NCBI GenBank assembly: GCA_030374805.1
Contig: JARGSG010000189.1
Coordinates: 1,922,001-1,986,000 of the forward strand
DNA from: Gracilaria gracilis
Taxonomy: Eukaryota; Rhodophyta; Florideophyceae; Gracilariales; Gracilariaceae
DNA: 64,000 bases
Direction of reading: 5' to 3'
The notes below the pieces were generated by a model that did not search any database, was not told the DNA's origin, and worked only from the letters and a program-made list of their open reading frames with translations. How positions within the stretch are numbered: position 1 is the stretch's first letter; each line of letters starts with the position of its first letter. Position numbers and translations under genes: made by a program. Shown in pieces: positions 1 through 11,363 of the stretch.

Positions 1-485
1 AAAAGCCGTAGCGACGGATCAGTGCTTCTCGGTGACGGAGATGGGTAGCTTGCCCGGATAAGCGGCATTTTTCTTCAGAAATTTGGGGAAAGACCTTGCG
101 AAAGTAATTTTCAAGGCCTCGTTGAGGCTTACTTCCCGTACAGTCGCGGCAAGTGACACCATTTATATATGGCGAACAAATATCAACTAAATATTTAAGT
201 ACCCGGCACGCCAGTCAACACTACCCACGTGTACCTTCGGGGCACTCTTGCCACAGACCATCCTCTGTGTTCTCGGAAATGGAATTTCACATTCAAAAAT
301 GCTAGTTTTGGTGACCGATTATCTGGTGACTTTTTCCAATATTTTCCCGATATTTGGGTTTGATATGAAGAAATACGTATTTGGTGTGCTAGTTTGTCCT
401 TCAAAATTTGCAGTTCTGGAAATTCGCCAGTTTTAGAATTTCAAATATGCTAGTTATGGAACTGCGGAATTTCCAGAAAATGCAA
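1..485. other. Flank of gypsy copy 1; no gene
   Basis: I see no gene here. Bases 1-165 read on the minus strand resemble the short region after the integrase core of the local gypsy family: a reading with ISVTEK is close to the VISVTENT reading at 11,650. This may be an antisense fragment of a third copy. Bases 240-480 carry the motif AATGCTAGTTTTGGTG at about 298, which recurs at 3900 at the left end of the 7.5 kb insertion, so a small related element may sit here. Homology between gypsy copies 1 and 2 begins only at about 486. Confidence 0.3.
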
Positions 486-597
486 GTATCGACCGCGGAT
501 ACGGGTAAAGAAAAATCTGTTCCCAGATAGAGTCCTTGTGATGCCCAAGCGTAACTATTAATTTTACGCCCAACTTGCCCTCAATAACCAGTTTATT

Positions 598-912
598 TTG
601 CGCATTCTCATGGGATTAGATACCAGTATAGGTCCGAACTTCATCGCAGAGTCCCTCCTGCCACCGCTTATGATGTTGATTACTCGTCGCGAAGTGACAC
701 CCGAGGTCGCTGACGCAAATAACAGCCCGTTAACAACGGTGGGGAAAATCGACTTAGTCGTGTGTTTAGGGACCTCCGTTTTCAAGCTCAACTTCGAGAA
801 ATATTGGTCATTGGCGGCACCAGTTATTTTGAGATGTCATTACTGCGACAGATTCGTCGACGCAATCACGCCCCGCCTCAGGCCTGTGGAATTTGAAGAC
901 AGCTTCCAATAG
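598..912 (+). pseudogene. gypsy copy 1 aspartic protease fragment
   Basis: A retropepsin-type aspartic protease fragment, which in an active element would cut the Gag-Pol polyprotein. The active-site triad reads LDTS followed by IGPNF, where copy 2 has LDTSAGPNF. The family motif is D-T/S-G/A, so the third position (Ser) departs from the usual Gly. The ORF opens only because of local stops and has no credible start of its own. The corresponding piece of copy 2 is at 22,248-22,565, about 90 percent identical by eye. Confidence 0.75.
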
Positions 913-1021
913 TCCGTCCTCCACTTAGGCGTGCATCAAAATAGCAAGTTTTACTACCTGCTGCGCAGAAACCACCGCGTGTGACTCGCAAGTTCACAGA
1001 CCTTCGAGTTGCAGCATCGTT

Positions 1022-2250
1022 ATGTATTCCACCAGAATCCCAAGTAATGGTGCAGTTCAATTTCCGTCAACATGGTCTTCGGGTTATTCAACCCATTTCC
1101 TCGTTGTAAGAGAAGTACCTCTCGCTGTCGCGAACGGCTTGGCACAAGGGACACCAGATATTCCGTATCGGATACTTGTTGCCAATCTTGGCAACAGCCC
1201 CCAGTATCTGGTAGAGAACCAAGTAATTAGATCGGTCACACCACACCCACTCGCGATGCTCACGAGTCGAATGACGGCTGCCGATATTCTTGGTTTTGTT
1301 TCCTCGAAAGAGATTAAAAATTCGGGACAACCAGACGTTTCCTATAAAAAGGAAGAGGATACTGCCGTTTTAACGGAGGAATTGTCAAGTGACTCGGAAA
1401 CTGCACCTGCATCAGATACGGAGAAACATAGTCCCCCGATCTATGACCGGATTGATCTCGTGAGGGCTCCTGAGATGCATAATCTCGGCCATTTACCGGA
1501 ATCACACTGCGAATGTGTGAAAGACTTGTCCCGGGAATTTACCCCAATTCGAGATAGATTTATTGGTGAGATTAATGCAAAGGAACACAGGATTGATTTG
1601 GTACTGGACACGCGACCCGTTTTGAAACTCTCTAACAGATCAGGACCGAATGCTCGCGAAAAAGAACAGTTCTAAGTGGACCAGATGATTTGCACAGGCG
1701 GAATTGAGCTCACTCAGTCGCCCTGGGCATCTCTAGTGGTACTTGAAATCAAACCCGACAGAACTTGGAGGTTCTTTGTTGCATACCGCCGGCTCAAAGC
1801 CATGAAGACCAGGGATACGCAACCTATACCTCGTATAGACGAGTGCATGGATTCGCTCGAGAAACCAACCGTGTTCACGGCATTGGACTCCAACTGAGGA
1901 TATTGGCAAGTCCTCGAAAGGGAGGGAGACCGTAACAAGACCGCGTTTGTATGCCTCTCTGGCTCCTTCCGCTTCAAGCGTATGCCCATTGATATCGCTA
2001 GTGCCCAGATACATTTCAGCATGCAATCGAAATTCTGTTGATTCGATTTAGGTGGGGACGTGTCTAATTTACCTAGGTGACCTAATTGTCTTCTCTAATA
2101 ATCTGGAAGATCATTTCATCAACGTCAGGGAGGTAATGACCACACTCCGCAACGCAGTATTTTCTCTCAAGCTGAGGAAGAGTGCGTTCTTCACAGACAA
2201 CTTGAAGTATCTGGGCCACATTATCCGTCCAAGAAAGTTGTCAAGAAGCT
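1022..2250 (+). pseudogene. gypsy copy 1 linker and reverse transcriptase fragments
   Basis: The linker after the protease (1022-1560) runs into an RT N-terminus at about 1590 (EHRIDLVLDT). After a stop at 1673 come SPWASLVVL, RRLKAMKTRDTQPIPRIDE and TVFTALDSN (1676-1897), which are RT palm motifs. The catalytic YxDD box is at about 2073 and reads YLGD, so one catalytic aspartate is lost. YLGHII at about 2209 marks the end of the palm. At least three stops or frameshifts lie inside, so this is a dead RT. Confidence 0.8.
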
Positions 2251-2253
2251 TGA

Positions 2254-2854
2254 GTGAATTCGCTTTCCAATGCGAAGGAACCGCGAACACAAACGGAATT
2301 GCTCTCCTTCTTGGTATTGGTCAACGTCTACTGCCAGTTTGTCCCGAACTTTTCGAATATCGCGGCGCCCTTCGACGCACTAATGCGGAAAGGCCAGCCA
2401 CCGAAAATGGACCCCTTCACGTCTGTCGAGACAGAGGCGTTTAAATCCTAAGAGGAGGCTGTCAGAACTGCTCCGATTCTATCGTTGCCTAAACCCGGAC
2501 TACCGAATTAGAACGACGACCAAGTCGGTTGTGCTCTTTTCCAAACCACCCCCGAAAGGTAACGCCATTCCAATGGTTACTGGTTACGCTCGCTCAACGT
2601 TCATGAACGGAATTAGTCCGCTTTGGAGAAGAATTGCCTTGCCGTTGTGTCGGTTCTTGCAACTCTTTGCCCATATATTATGGGTATACACTTTACCGTG
2701 TACATGTATCACGGCTCATTCCTCCCTGAGGTGGTTTTTGAACATCTCTGACCCGTTGGGACGCCTCATGCGATGGAGGCTCCACTTAGTGGAATTCGAC
2801 TTTCAAGTCATATACAAGAAAGGGACCCTGAACAAGCAAGCCGACGCACTGTAG
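2254..2854 (+). pseudogene. gypsy copy 1 RT connection and RNase H fragment
   Basis: 2254-2451 reads SLSNAKEPRTQTELLSFL then VNVYCQFVPNFSNIAAP, the RT thumb/connection of Ty3/gypsy. After a stop and damaged sequence, 2531-2854 reads LRWFLNISDPLGRLMRWRL and NKQADAL, the end of the RNase H domain (family pattern LRWL...GRLARW...N..ADAL). The first RNase H aspartate region is not recognisable. Confidence 0.75.
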
Positions 2855-3103
2855 AGATTACCGACGAATGGGGATGCTTTCCCCTCGGGAGATGATGAAA
2901 TTCTTTGTAACGTCGCTGACGAGCTGGAAACGGAAGATCTGGAAGAGGAACTCGGCGTTTGGCTAGAAGACTGGGAATTCGACGATAAATTTGACAAACT
3001 ACTCGTTGCAAATGAGAATGAGGCAGACAAGCCCCTGCCGGGTATTTTTTTCCCTGTAACACCGGAGAATTTGATCTAAGAACAACACGGCGACCCATTT
3101 TGC

Positions 3104-3885
3104 GTGCGCATTCGGGCCTGTTTAAACGGAGGCGCAGTCCCTCCATTTCAGGTAAACGATATTGGCTCTCCCGTAAGAACGGTGGATTCTAACCCACAAG
3201 TGGGGGTACCTCACAAGCTGCAGACATGGATACTTCAACTTTCGCAGTACGCGAAGGTGGGTTTCCACGCAGGTCGAAGGAAGTTACACTTAATCCTGAG
3301 AAGTGACTTCTACTGGCCCGCCATGGCGGTCGAATGCTACGCAACAGAGCAGTTATGCACTGAATGCGCGAGAAACCGGATTAGAATCTGGAAGAACTCA
3401 AAGAAAATGAGTTTATTCCCTGCAAGGGCGCCCCTCTAGTTTCGCGCCATCGAAATACTCGGACCACTCCTGACAACCCGGAGAGGTCCCAAGTTTCTGC
3501 TCCTTATTACGGATCGTGTCTCAAAACTGGTTCGGACTGGCCCTCTGAAGAGGATTACCGCTTTCAAGGTAGCCCAGGTGTTCTTGAAGCACTGGATTTT
3601 CTTCTATGTTCGCCCGTTAAGGTACTCTCCGATAATGGGAAACAGTTCGCATCGCGATTTTTACAGAATGTATGTCGCATCCTGAACGTATGGAATCTGT
3701 TCACTACAACCTACCACCCGCCATGTAATGGGCAAATTAAACGGTTCAACTGGACGATTCTAGCATCTCTCCGTTCTTACGTTGCTGCTCACGCGAAAAC
3801 ATGGGACTTGTACACGGACTTGTTGACGTTGATGCAGGTACATAGAACTACTGGTGTTTCACTGTTTGAGTCAGTACTCTCCCGT
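3104..3885 (+). pseudogene. gypsy copy 1 integrase fragment
   Basis: The N-terminal HHCC-type zinc region is seen as HAGRRKLHLILRSDFYWPAM followed by CTECARN. A stop at 3437-3439 interrupts it. The core continues with FRAIEILGPL and TDRVSKL, so the first catalytic Asp (normally AIDLLGP) is Glu here and in copy 2. Frames then shift repeatedly; YHPPCNGQ is recognisable near 3713. The reading is cut at 3885 by the 7.5 kb insertion. Confidence 0.75.
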
Positions 3886-4426
3886 CGTCGGTGTTATCGG
3901 AATGCTAGTTTTGGTGTCAAAAATGACCGAATTAAAATGATCGAAAACCCGGTAAATTTACCCAAATTTGGATGTGCTTAATTTCCGAAAATATTTCCAC
4001 ATTTCCACTTGTGCTTGTTTGTGTGGAAAGAATCATTCACGAATTTTTCCATCATTTCTAGTTTGGATGGAAGACAAACTGGCATGTTAGTTTCATTCAT
4101 GCTAGTTTTTGAACCCAATGTAAGTGTGTAAGTGGCACATATTTAGAACTATACGGTGCCGAATAGGAATATATGTACATCGATATATACTTATGGAAAA
4201 CCATTAGAAGAATACAAACCCTTCGAATAGGAAATCTCTATAGAGATACCGCGCATTTATTCAGCAATTCTGATATCGGATATCGGCCGTTTATTCTCTC
4301 ACTATTGAAACACCTTCGCATCACGTGCCACCTCCCCCATTATTCCATCCTACCCTCCGTGCGCCATATTTCGCTCCCCGCTACGTATCCCGCCTCTCTC
4401 CCATCACCCACACACCGCTCCCTGCC

Positions 4427-5637
4427 ATGCCTAAATGCAGCTTTGAAGGCTGCTCCTTCCTCGCTCGCACCATCACCGCCATTCAAAGGCAGCAAAGAAG
4501 ATGCCCCAACCGCCTCACCTCCAACAAGCGTTTCCTCTTCCCCGACGGCAACGTCCCTCACTTCTCCCCCCGCACAAAGGGTCCGTCCACCACCTAACTC
4601 CCACTACTATCCCCACCTCCTCTCCTCAATCACCCCTCCGATAACATTCCCATCGCCGACAACGACTCCTACCACCAGCAACAGCTTTCCCTTTCCGTCC
4701 ACATCCAAGGCGCCTACCATATCGTAGCCAGCTGTCTGCTACATCTCCCCTCCCCACCTCCTCCACCGTTCCCCTACTTCCCTCTCCTCAACAACTTATC
4801 CCCGCGAACGAATGGTCCTCGAAATCTCTTCCATCGCTTCCACCCTCGGCATCTGCAAGACAGAGGAACTAATCTCTCTCCTCAACGACCCCGTCTTCTC
4901 CAAATCAGCCTTCCACGACGCCCTCTCCACCGCCTTCCAGTGTCCCAAACCTCAAACAGGCCTCTTCCAACACCGAGTCAGCAACATTGGTTTCACCCCC
5001 ACCACCCTCCACTACCCACAGCACCTTTTCACCGCCACTAACTTACGAAAGGATGCTATCCAAATCCTTAAACTACAACTCACACTCGCACACTCCGACA
5101 ACACCTTCTCCCACCACGTCCCCCATACAACCTTCTCTGGCTCTACTGCTTTCGCTCACCACATGGCTTCCTATCGGAAAAAAAGCTGTTTCAGCCCTCA
5201 ATCTGGCAATCATGCAGTCCTCCAACAAATTCTACATCGCACCAATCCCTGAGAACACCGGTATCGACTCCTTCATAGGCTTCGTCCAAGTATACTCTGA
5301 CAAGTTCTCCAACTCTTTCAAATCCTCTCCCAGCACCTTTTACCCCCTCCACATCACCCTACTCAACTTCTACGATTCTTTCCGTCCTAAATGTATCACT
5401 GGCGACCTCAAACCTCTTGGATACCTGCCAATCTCTTTCTATCTAGCCACTGGTTCTCAAGACCCAGATTGCATTCCCCAAATCTTTTCCCGCCGCTTCC
5501 GCTCTACCAAAGTGCAACTCATTCAGCGTGCCATCTCCAACCTCCTTGATTCTCTTCTCTCCTCCACCCTCACTGGCTTCACCTTTCGTGACGGTAATGG
5601 CGTGCTCTGCCATTGTTTCAAAGCCATCTCCGGCTAA
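4427..5637 (+). pseudogene. Plavaka/CACTA-like transposase remnants
   Basis: The reading from ATG 4427 starts MPKCSFEGCSFLARTITAIQ and then RRCP, a Cys-x4-Cys zinc-finger-like start as in Plavaka-type transposases, with the expected His apparently changed. Further on, the frame ending at 5637 reads QVYSDKFSNSF, FYPLHITLLNFYDSFRP and LKPLGYLPISF. This resembles the DDE core of Plavaka/tnp2 transposases: Asp-Lys-Phe, then a YP-x-LTLLN..R stretch, then an LLGYLP motif. The pieces lie in different frames with stops between (4597, 5252), so the gene is dead or contains introns I cannot place. The family call is from motif resemblance only. Confidence 0.45.
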
Positions 5638-7247
5638 TCAGCAGGGATCCCAGAAGCAAAGGACATTCTCTGCATCTCCCACGGCACCCGCACCCAGCAT
5701 GCATGCCACCGATGTACCGTCCCGCGCTCCGAGCTCAATCTTCAAACTCCATCCCCCCTCTTCGATCCCAGACCCGGACGCTCGCTGCCCGCAAATCCCA
5801 CTAAGCCCTCCTCCAAGATGCTGAGAAGGTTCACCTCGCCGGGAAGCCTAGAATCGCCCGAAAACCCAAGAAAAAGGCCGTTGAAACATTCCACTCCCTT
5901 TCCCTCCCAAAATAGTTCTCTCTTTCAGAGTCTTACCCTCTCCTCAGCATCACCACTCTCCTCTCCCCTTACAAAATCTTCCCCTTCAAATCACTCCATA
6001 AACTCCACCTCGGTATCTCCAGATTTTATTCCTACAAAACCTTCCGCTTCGACCCACTCAGTAAATTGCACCTCAGCGTTTTCCAGCTCATCACGATGGT
6101 CTCTATCTAATAAATCAGGAAAGAGCATTCGCCATAGTATTTCGATCACCTACAGTTCGAAACTTCTTTCAACCTGTTCGTTATTCCATCCTTAAACAAT
6201 CGATCACCATTCTTGCAGCTCCAAAACGCCTGATTGGTAGGTTGGTTGGCTAGTGTGCTCTTAGTCGCATGGGACGGTCAGAATAGGAATGAATCTTGTA
6301 AATGTGGGTACGTACCGGCGTTCGTGACAAAAATGGAAGTTACGGAACGTCAGGAGCGATCGAGGTATGTTAAAAGAGTCCAAACACCCTGAAAAAATAG
6401 TAGAGATACACTCAACGACCGGTTGAATCTAGGTCTGGATGAGGAATACTAACTTCGTGGATTGGACCCTTACCCGCTCCTCTTAGTGGAGTTCGGAAAA
6501 GAAAAGTTGCACAAGTAGGTGCCTCTCTACCTCGTAGGAACGCATTACAGTGTGCAACTGTCCCTGCTTCACGTGGCAAAAATGCCTCCTGTTGCGGTCT
6601 GTAAATTATCTAAAACTCTCACTACGTGTATTATCTTTCATACAGCTTCTCTTAGAATCATTTTCAGATGTCTGCCAGCAGACGCACTCTTTCTATTGTC
6701 GACAGATCCTCCTCTATCTGAGATATCCGTAGGCTCTGGTGCATTATCATTTTGAGAGGTACAATATGTTGTAATGTACCCAGAAAAGTGTCCTTTATTA
6801 CCAAATCACCATTTTTAGTCATGCTGAGTAGTGAATAACCGAATCACCCTAATTTCTGTGTAAGTATCCAACTATTTTATGTGTACAAAACCCCCCCCTC
6901 AAAGCAAATGTCACCGCACTTTCATGGTGCCACTTTTTCATTCACAGGCTTCAATTCGTTTGGTAAAAGAGTTAGCATGAACATAGAAGACAATCAAATA
7001 CTATCAACTTTGCTAGATCAATTGGACAGCGGAACGAGTTATTATAGATTGTAATCCCTAAAATTGATAAAAACCCGCTCCGGCCCACCCCGCGGCCTAT
7101 ACTCAGAACGAAAAACCAGCAAAGTCTGAAATAGGACCAGAGTAAGAGAGAGCTCCATTGATACATCGATGTAGTCTCAGTACTGCTTAAGGCCAGTATC
7201 CATGCCGAAAAAGAATTAATTCATTTCTTGTTGGCCGGGTCCCCTAA
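5638..7247. other. Interior of 7.5 kb insertion, no recognisable gene
   Basis: 5.6-6.2 kb is pyrimidine-rich with overlapping low-complexity readings rich in Ser, Pro and Thr and no family motif. They could be the damaged 3' end of the transposase. 6.2-7.2 kb shows nothing I recognise. A degenerate half of the palindrome described below may lie at about 7150-7180. Confidence 0.4.
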
Positions 7248-7669
7248 ACAGCGGATCGAAGTAGCGTGGCGCTTCATTGGTGCATCGATGAAGTGCCACG
7301 CCCACACAGTCCGCTTTCCCAAAATTTTTTATATTTTCAACTCATTAAAACGACAGGCTGCGGCAGCGGAGGGAGGTTTCGTGGCGCTTCACCAATGCTG
7401 TTCAGGGTACTCGGCTATTTAATGAGTTGAGATAAAAAATACTTTCATACAGCAGAGCGGGGTGGGGTGGCACTTCATCGGTGCACCGATGAAGCGCCAC
7501 GGCGCCCGAGTTCGCTGGCAACGACGTGCTGGTGGTGGCACGTATGCAACTAACACATGTTTGCCACACACAGCACGTTAGGACAGCGGATCAGGGTGGC
7601 GTGGCGCTTCATCGGTGCGCGGGTGGTGCCACGTATGCCACTACTACAGGTTTGCCAAACCCGGGGCGT

Positions 7670-7750
7670 TGGGACAGCGGACCAGAGTGGCGTGGCGCTT
7701 CATCGGTGCACCGACCGATGAAGTGCCACGACATCCCTGTACGCTGTCCA
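7670..7750. repeat. Palindrome unit, well conserved
   Basis: The left arm starts GGGACAGCGGACCAGAG and the right arm ends CGCTGTCC. The centre is ATCGGTGCACCGACCGAT, with a 4-bp duplication (CGAC) relative to other units. The RNA or single strand could fold into a stem of more than 30 bp. Confidence 0.8.
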
Positions 7751-7906
7751 AACGCGCTGTGAGTGATGAAGCTTGGGTGCTGGCATACGTGGCACCGCCA
7801 ACCGGCCATGACCCATGAAGTTGGCGTGCGCCCCGGCCCGCTCGCCAAGCATGTTGAGTGAAGAATCTAGAGTTCTGGGATAGGTGGCACCTCTAGCGTT
7901 TCATTG

Positions 7907-7980
7907 ATAGCGGACCAAGGTCCGGTGGCGCTCCATCGGTGCACCGATGAAGCGCCACGACACCTCCGTCCGCTGTCCCA
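7907..7980. repeat. Palindrome unit, well conserved
   Basis: The left arm contains AGCGGACCAAGGTCCGGTGG and the right arm ends TCCGTCCGCTGTCCCA. The centre is CATCGGTGCACCGATG, a perfect palindrome. Confidence 0.8.
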
Positions 7981-8895
7981 GGCTGTCGTTTTAATTAATT
8001 AAAGATACACAATCTTTTTGGGACAGTGGCCCAGGTTGGCTTGGCGCTCCATTGGTGCAGCAATGAAGTGCAATGAGACCCCAGCCCACTGTTCTACTTT
8101 TCCTTACTTATAACTTCACCTATATCTCCACAATTTTTTAGTGCCTTATCTCTCGCGTCTTCAAGCTTTCGTTAACATTTATTTGACGCATCACGTCCCA
8201 CCAATGAAGTGCCACTTCACCTCCATCCCCTGTACGCGCGCCATGAAAGATAAAGCTAGAGTTCTTGTAGGTCTGCTTTGTCCGCGTGTCGACCACAGAC
8301 CGTGTTGTGACACCTGCTACAGTGCCTTGACGCGGTAGACAGTAGACCGAGGTAAAGTGTGGTTCAGGGATGCAACGATGAAATGCCATTGCACTCCTGG
8401 CTATTGCCCAGTCGTCTTGTTTTCCGAAGAATGTGTTACGATGCTTTCCCTAAGGGGATAAAACGTTTACTCTTCGACTAATATATTGGTCTTTCTAAAA
8501 TCCAAGTAACTATATGAATATGTATAGTAATAGATTTGCGTAAATTCTACACTAACGTCACAGGGGCGACTTTCTGGCGCGGACACCGTCCGCTCGATAC
8601 ATATCGCTGTATAGCCGTAGGTAAAACACGCGCGTCTCTACAGACTACTGTCACGCACGAATGCTCGTGCGCAAACATGATATGAGTCATTCTTTTACAA
8701 AAAAAGTTCACATGAAGCTAAACTCATATTTATGGTGGCTTTGAACCTAGTAACACACCTATGGGGCTGCAAATATTAAACACGTTCGTATAGTGAGCAA
8801 TGCTGCGGATGCTCTCGAGATACCCCAAATTAGCGTGTTAGGGTGGTTTTGAATCCCTCCAAACGCATCCAGGACCGGGGGTCTAGACCACCCGC

Positions 8896-8971
8896 TGGAC
8901 AGCGGACCCGGATGTTGCGGTGCTGCATCGGTGCACCGATGAAGCGCCCCTGCACATCGGTCCGCTGTCCA
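8896..8971. repeat. Palindrome unit, isolated copy
   Basis: It lies about 490 bp from the rest of the cluster, with left end TGGACAGCGGACCCGG, right end CGGTCCGCTGTCCA and the same perfect centre CATCGGTGCACCGATG. Its separation shows that the unit is dispersed and not simply a tandem array. Confidence 0.8.
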
Positions 8972-10183
8972 AAAATTTAAACATTTTTTTGGCCCTGCAG
9001 CTCCGGTCGACCTCGAATCTCTGCTTCCGGTGCAAACGAGCTACTACTAATAGGTATCGCATTTGCAGCAACATCGAGGCCATGCACAACTAACTCCCAT
9101 TTGGGTCTGTTTCACAGCCCTCTGTACTACGTGCTTCAGTAGCCTACGCAGATCTGTTGTCTTTATGCACCATCCGAGTTTCAGCAAGCGAAATGCGCTA
9201 AATGTCGAATCACCGGATTTGGTGTGTTCGGTTACGCCGCAGACAGCACGAGCTCATCAAAAGTAGCCTTGTTTATCTTTACGTGCTGCATCGCCGGTTG
9301 TATCAATAAAAGCGGTGAACCCAGCACCAGTGATGCCTTGAACTCAACGCGGATCAGGTTTTCCGCGCACTGATGATCCTCAGTGGGCCCCTCATCTAAT
9401 TGCATATAGTTCATACAAAGATGTGGGAGAACGTAGGTAATAACAGGGTGCTGAGATTGACAAGAATACTGATCATCTATTGCTGGGAATGTTTAAGAGT
9501 TTTTACTGAGCTGAGTAACATCACTTAGGCACTACCAGCAATAGATCTCTATAGGTTGTAAGTAGAATTTGCTACTTATAAAGACGACTCTAATCAATTC
9601 CATTCGGGGTTTTCTTAAACGATACGATTGTATTGACTACTATACTATTCTCACAGATATACGATGTACTTCACTTTAACATGTAAGAAGCATTCCTACG
9701 AATGTCTCAAAGATAATGGTTCCCCCTACAGTATACCATTTCTTTTCAACCTCTAAGCGGGTAGAAGAGCTTTTTGAATGAGTAATTGAAGAAAAGGGCA
9801 TAAAGGAATCACAGGAGATTAGGTTGAAGATTGTGTTAATGAGAGAGATGGGGCTAGACAAGGCATGAACAATGAGAATTTGTAGTATTTTTAGAGCATC
9901 GTGGGCTCTACCTGGCATTGGTACTGAACGAAAGAGGATAAGTTTTGAAATTTCTCGGAAACCAATTAGTTTGCTGGAAATTGGCGTAGAGAATAATTGG
10001 ATCCAAATGGTTGTACGACGCAAGCGGGTGTGTGACGTACAGTTTCACGGCTTTGCACAGTGGTGAGAAGCGTGGGAGATATTGGGTATATCTCGTTTGT
10101 TTTTACCTCGCTTATTGCTGAACCCCGTCAGTATCGGAGTTGTCGAATTGCTACCACTAGGACGAAAAGCTATTGGCTCTGTG
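8972..10183. other. Interior of 7.5 kb insertion, no recognisable gene
   Basis: The sequence is moderately AT-rich with short readings on both strands. The longest is 115 codons on the minus strand at 9676-10,023. None shows a known motif. Confidence 0.4.
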
Positions 10184-10860
10184 TCACATAACAGAGGTTC
10201 CAGATATGACGCCGTAGAGGAAGGAAGAGGGTGAATACAAGTATTTCTCAGAGAGAAGGAAGAACATTGGGAATAGGAAGGGGGTGGTGGCCATGTGGGC
10301 AGAGAAAATAAAGGACCGGGAGAGGAGGTGTGCGGAGGAGACGCAAAAGCAGATGAGGAGCCTTGGAGGAAATCTGGGCGAAAATTGGGACGACAGATTT
10401 TCTGAGATAGTGAGTGAGATGGGAGGGGTGATGCGGAGTGTGTCGTCGGTTTGGGGGCAAATGGATTCGTTTTCGAAGATTCGCAAAAGGATGAAGTTGA
10501 TTTGAGCGGGAACTGGTACGTATGTGAGTGGGATGGTGGTATGCGTTGCGAGGGAGATGGTCAAGCAAAAAACGGAGAATATGGGCCTGAGGGGTGGAGT
10601 GGGAGTGTTGTAGAAGAAAGTGGCGCAGGTGTAAAATGCGTGAGAGTCGTTGTTGGAGTCCAAGGAGCTGTAGAGGAAAGGACGAGTCAGGAGAGAAGGA
10701 GAAGATGGTAAAATTCACCGCTGTCACTATGGTCTTGGGGTAGACGTGGCTGTGTGAGGGGGAGGAGGAGGGAAGATAAAGGACGGGAGGTTGGAGGGCC
10801 CCGGCTCAGAAAGAGGCAGAAGGGAAGGAGGGAGGCTGAATGTTAAAAAGATTGAAAAGG
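10184..10860. other. Purine-rich stretch (+ strand), no assigned gene
   Basis: This strongly G/A-rich stretch on the + strand keeps several frames open on both strands by composition alone (159 codons twice on the minus strand). One + reading, 10,284-10,505, is Lys/Glu/Arg-rich and could form a helix, but I cannot assign a family. It mirrors the pyrimidine-rich left half of the insertion at 4.2-6.2 kb. Confidence 0.4.
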
Positions 10861-11363
10861 TCTGTTTGGGGCGGCCGCTTCCAGGGGAACTCCACTACTT
10901 AGGTTCGATAGTGTGGCGGCGCCTGCATGGAAGGCAGAAAGCATATTGAAGTAGCAGCAGGACAAGAGATGGGAGCGTTTCGAGCCGCCCTGGTGCAGGG
11001 AAATCGAAAGAAAATGGAGACAGTTGTCGGTTGCAATTCTTCAACTTCAAATTTAGCGAAACCGAGACCCACGATCCGAATGCAGGGTCGGAATGAGGGA
11101 GCGCTAGTGGTGGGTTCGTAATTTTTAGAGTGTTTTTGACGAGGTTGAAGAATATAAAGTTACGAGCGGTTGCAAGGGAACTGCAAACTATCTTTCAATT
11201 CCAATAAGTGATGTTCGAGCTGCACTGAACGGAAACCTTATTTCCAAGAATTTTCTTCTCGCCTTGCCAACTAGCGCAAAGAGCAAAAATGCTAGTTTTT
11301 TGGACTTTTATTTTCACAAATAGCGATGTAGCATACTAAACTAGCAATCCAAGAACACTGACG

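Larger units (their letters stand above)
486..3885 (+). pseudogene. Decayed Ty3/gypsy copy 1, protease to integrase
   Basis: These are remnants of a Ty3/gypsy polyprotein in the usual order protease, RT, RNase H, integrase, broken by many stops and frameshifts. The region aligns on the opposite strand with 18,907-22,684 (copy 2). It stops inside the end of the integrase at 3885, where a 7.5 kb insertion begins, and the reading resumes at 11,364. No LTR is recognisable at its left side and the gag part is missing, so this copy is truncated at its 5' end. Confidence 0.85.
7248..8971. repeat. Cluster of about ten long palindromes
   Basis: A unit of about 75 bp, near-palindromic along its whole length, recurs at roughly 7248-7314, 7372-7400 (half), 7450-7520, 7581-7632 (partial), 7670-7750, 7907-7980, 8020-8095, 8188-8236 (half), 8337-8410 and 8896-8971. 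The centre is CTTCATCGGTGCACCGATGAAG, shown here by its core GGTGCACC. Next outward come GTGGCGCTTC / GAAGCGCCAC, and the outer ends are GGACAGCGGACC / GGTCCGCTGTCC. Copies differ by substitutions, some compensated on the opposite arm. The spacers are unlike each other except for one tandem duplication of about 95 bp (7525-7618 and 7619-7711). Nothing in the cluster reads as protein. Confidence 0.85.
3886..11363. mobile_element. 7.5 kb insertion with imperfect terminal inverted repeats
   Basis: The insertion interrupts gypsy copy 1. Copy 2 is continuous across the equivalent point (about 18,906), which defines both edges. The ends are inverted: CGTCGGTGTTATCGGAATGC at 3886 against the reverse complement CGTCAGTGTTCTTGGATTGC ending at 11,363, followed on both sides by TAGTTT. 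That gives a TIR of about 26-30 bp with a few mismatches. A target-site duplication is not clear. Inside are a damaged Plavaka/CACTA-like transposase reading (4.4-5.6 kb), the palindrome cluster (7.2-9.0 kb) and purine-rich sequence (10.2-10.9 kb). It may be one large DNA transposon or a composite. Confidence 0.65.

Noticed and set aside
4173..4727. 184-codon Pro/Ser-rich ORF on the plus strand
   Set aside because: It is pyrimidine-rich low-complexity sequence with no motif. The overlapping frame from 4427 with the zinc-finger-like start is the better reading.
7248..8971. CRISPR array
   Set aside because: Repeats are palindromic, unequal in length, irregularly spaced and in a eukaryotic transposon. 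There are no cas genes.
10184..10727. Two overlapping 159-codon ORFs on the minus strand
   Set aside because: Open because the strand is purine-rich on + and so poor in minus-strand stops. No motif.
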